Source: Sapria himalayana
Lineage: Eukaryota; Streptophyta; Magnoliopsida; Malpighiales; Rafflesiaceae
NCBI GenBank assembly: GCA_029783825.1
Contig: JAREIK010000377.1
Span: 179,702 to 243,701 of the forward strand
Reading direction: 5' to 3'
Length of the DNA: 64,000 nucleotides
Shown: piece after piece, positions 63,559 through 64,000 of the stretch
Position numbering within the stretch: position 1 is the first letter of the stretch
Layout of the letters: each line of letters opens with the position of its first letter
The notes under the pieces: model-generated
Told to the model about the DNA's origin: nothing
Databases searched by the model: none
The model's input: only the letters and a program-made list of their open reading frames with translations
Translations under genes and position numbers: made by a program

Positions 63559-64000
63559 TAGAGAGAGTAATAGATAGATAGAAAGATAGATAAGTATATA
63601 TATAAATAGTTATATAAATAGATAGATAGTAAGATAGGTACACATGTAGACTGGTAGAAAGGTAGATAAATAAGCTTATATACATATAGATAGATAGACA
63701 GACATCTAGACTGATATATAGATAGAAAGATAGATAGACAGAAATATAGGCTAATAGACATATAAATAGAGAGACAAATAGAAATAAAGATAGACATATA
63801 GACATATAGACAAATAGAAAGAAAGATAGATAAATAGATAGATAGATAGACAAATAGACCTATAGATATATAGACATAAAGATAGACAGATAGATAGTTA
63901 GATAGACATATGGATAGATAGGCAAATTGAGAGATTGATAAATAGATAGAAAGATAGAAAGATATACAGAGAGATATATAGATAAATCATTAGATAGGTA

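Larger units (their letters stand above)
45500..64000 (-). repeat. Degenerate (GATA)n tetranucleotide array, right block
   Basis: After about 30 bp of transition the sequence becomes GATA on the + strand (TCTA on the -) and continues to the window end, broken only by the LTR-like blocks at 53728-55037 and 57076-58461. Variants, TA and CA runs and 8-bp subarrays resemble the left array in reverse complement. Long - strand frames here (up to 389 codons) are tetramer artefacts. Confidence 0.97.

Noticed and set aside
45510..63853. Long - strand open frames, including 389 codons at 45928-47097, resembling hydrophobic membrane proteins
   Set aside because: Same artefact on the other strand of the GATA array; several frames overlap on the same bases with the same peptide repeats.

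Overview
The window is non-genic, repeat-dominated nuclear DNA from a flowering plant, probably one with a large AT-rich genome. The evidence is a Tnt1-like Ty1/copia element, several En/Spm (CACTA) transposon termini with a plant-type TNPD/TNPA gene pair, and a fragment of a plant AMSH-type deubiquitinase. I see no intact host gene, tRNA or rRNA, and the species cannot be named from the sequence.

Layout. 1-3329: the 3' part of a decayed Ty1/copia element with its 257-bp 3' LTR; gag and the 5' LTR lie before the window. 3330-16421: about 13 kb of degenerate tetranucleotide array, TCTA on the + strand. 16422-45499: about 29 kb of AT-rich DNA made mostly of CACTA-type pieces. 45500-64000: a second array of the same kind in the opposite orientation (GATA on the + strand), interrupted by two copies of a 1.3-1.4 kb LTR-like block.

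The central 29 kb reads as nested insertions. A GGTCGGTAATT-type terminus (16422) is followed by an AT-rich satellite with a ~540-575 bp monomer. That satellite is cut at 19353/19354 by a CACTA left end (element A) and resumes at about 24765, at nearly the same place in the monomer. A therefore appears to be a ~5.4 kb insertion, and it carries a broken AMSH-like gene fragment on the - strand. The satellite is cut again at 25194/25195 by a second, related left end (B). A third, short left tip (C) lies at 30460. Only one clear right end is present, at 45499. The B/C-45499 interval holds a decayed TNPD-type transposase (34272-37976), a decayed TNPA/Transposase_24-type gene (38117-39865), and then four tandem ~1.1-1.3 kb units, each with a GC-rich trinucleotide block.

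The open frames throughout the two arrays (Tyr-Leu-Ser-Ile-type peptides) are artefacts: a TCTA tetramer has no stop in any frame on that strand. They are useful only as a marker of array orientation. The most interesting items are the captured AMSH fragment in a CACTA element, the satellite that records two insertions, the four-unit GC-rich repeat inside the CACTA element, and the orientation flip of the arrays across the 29-kb core.
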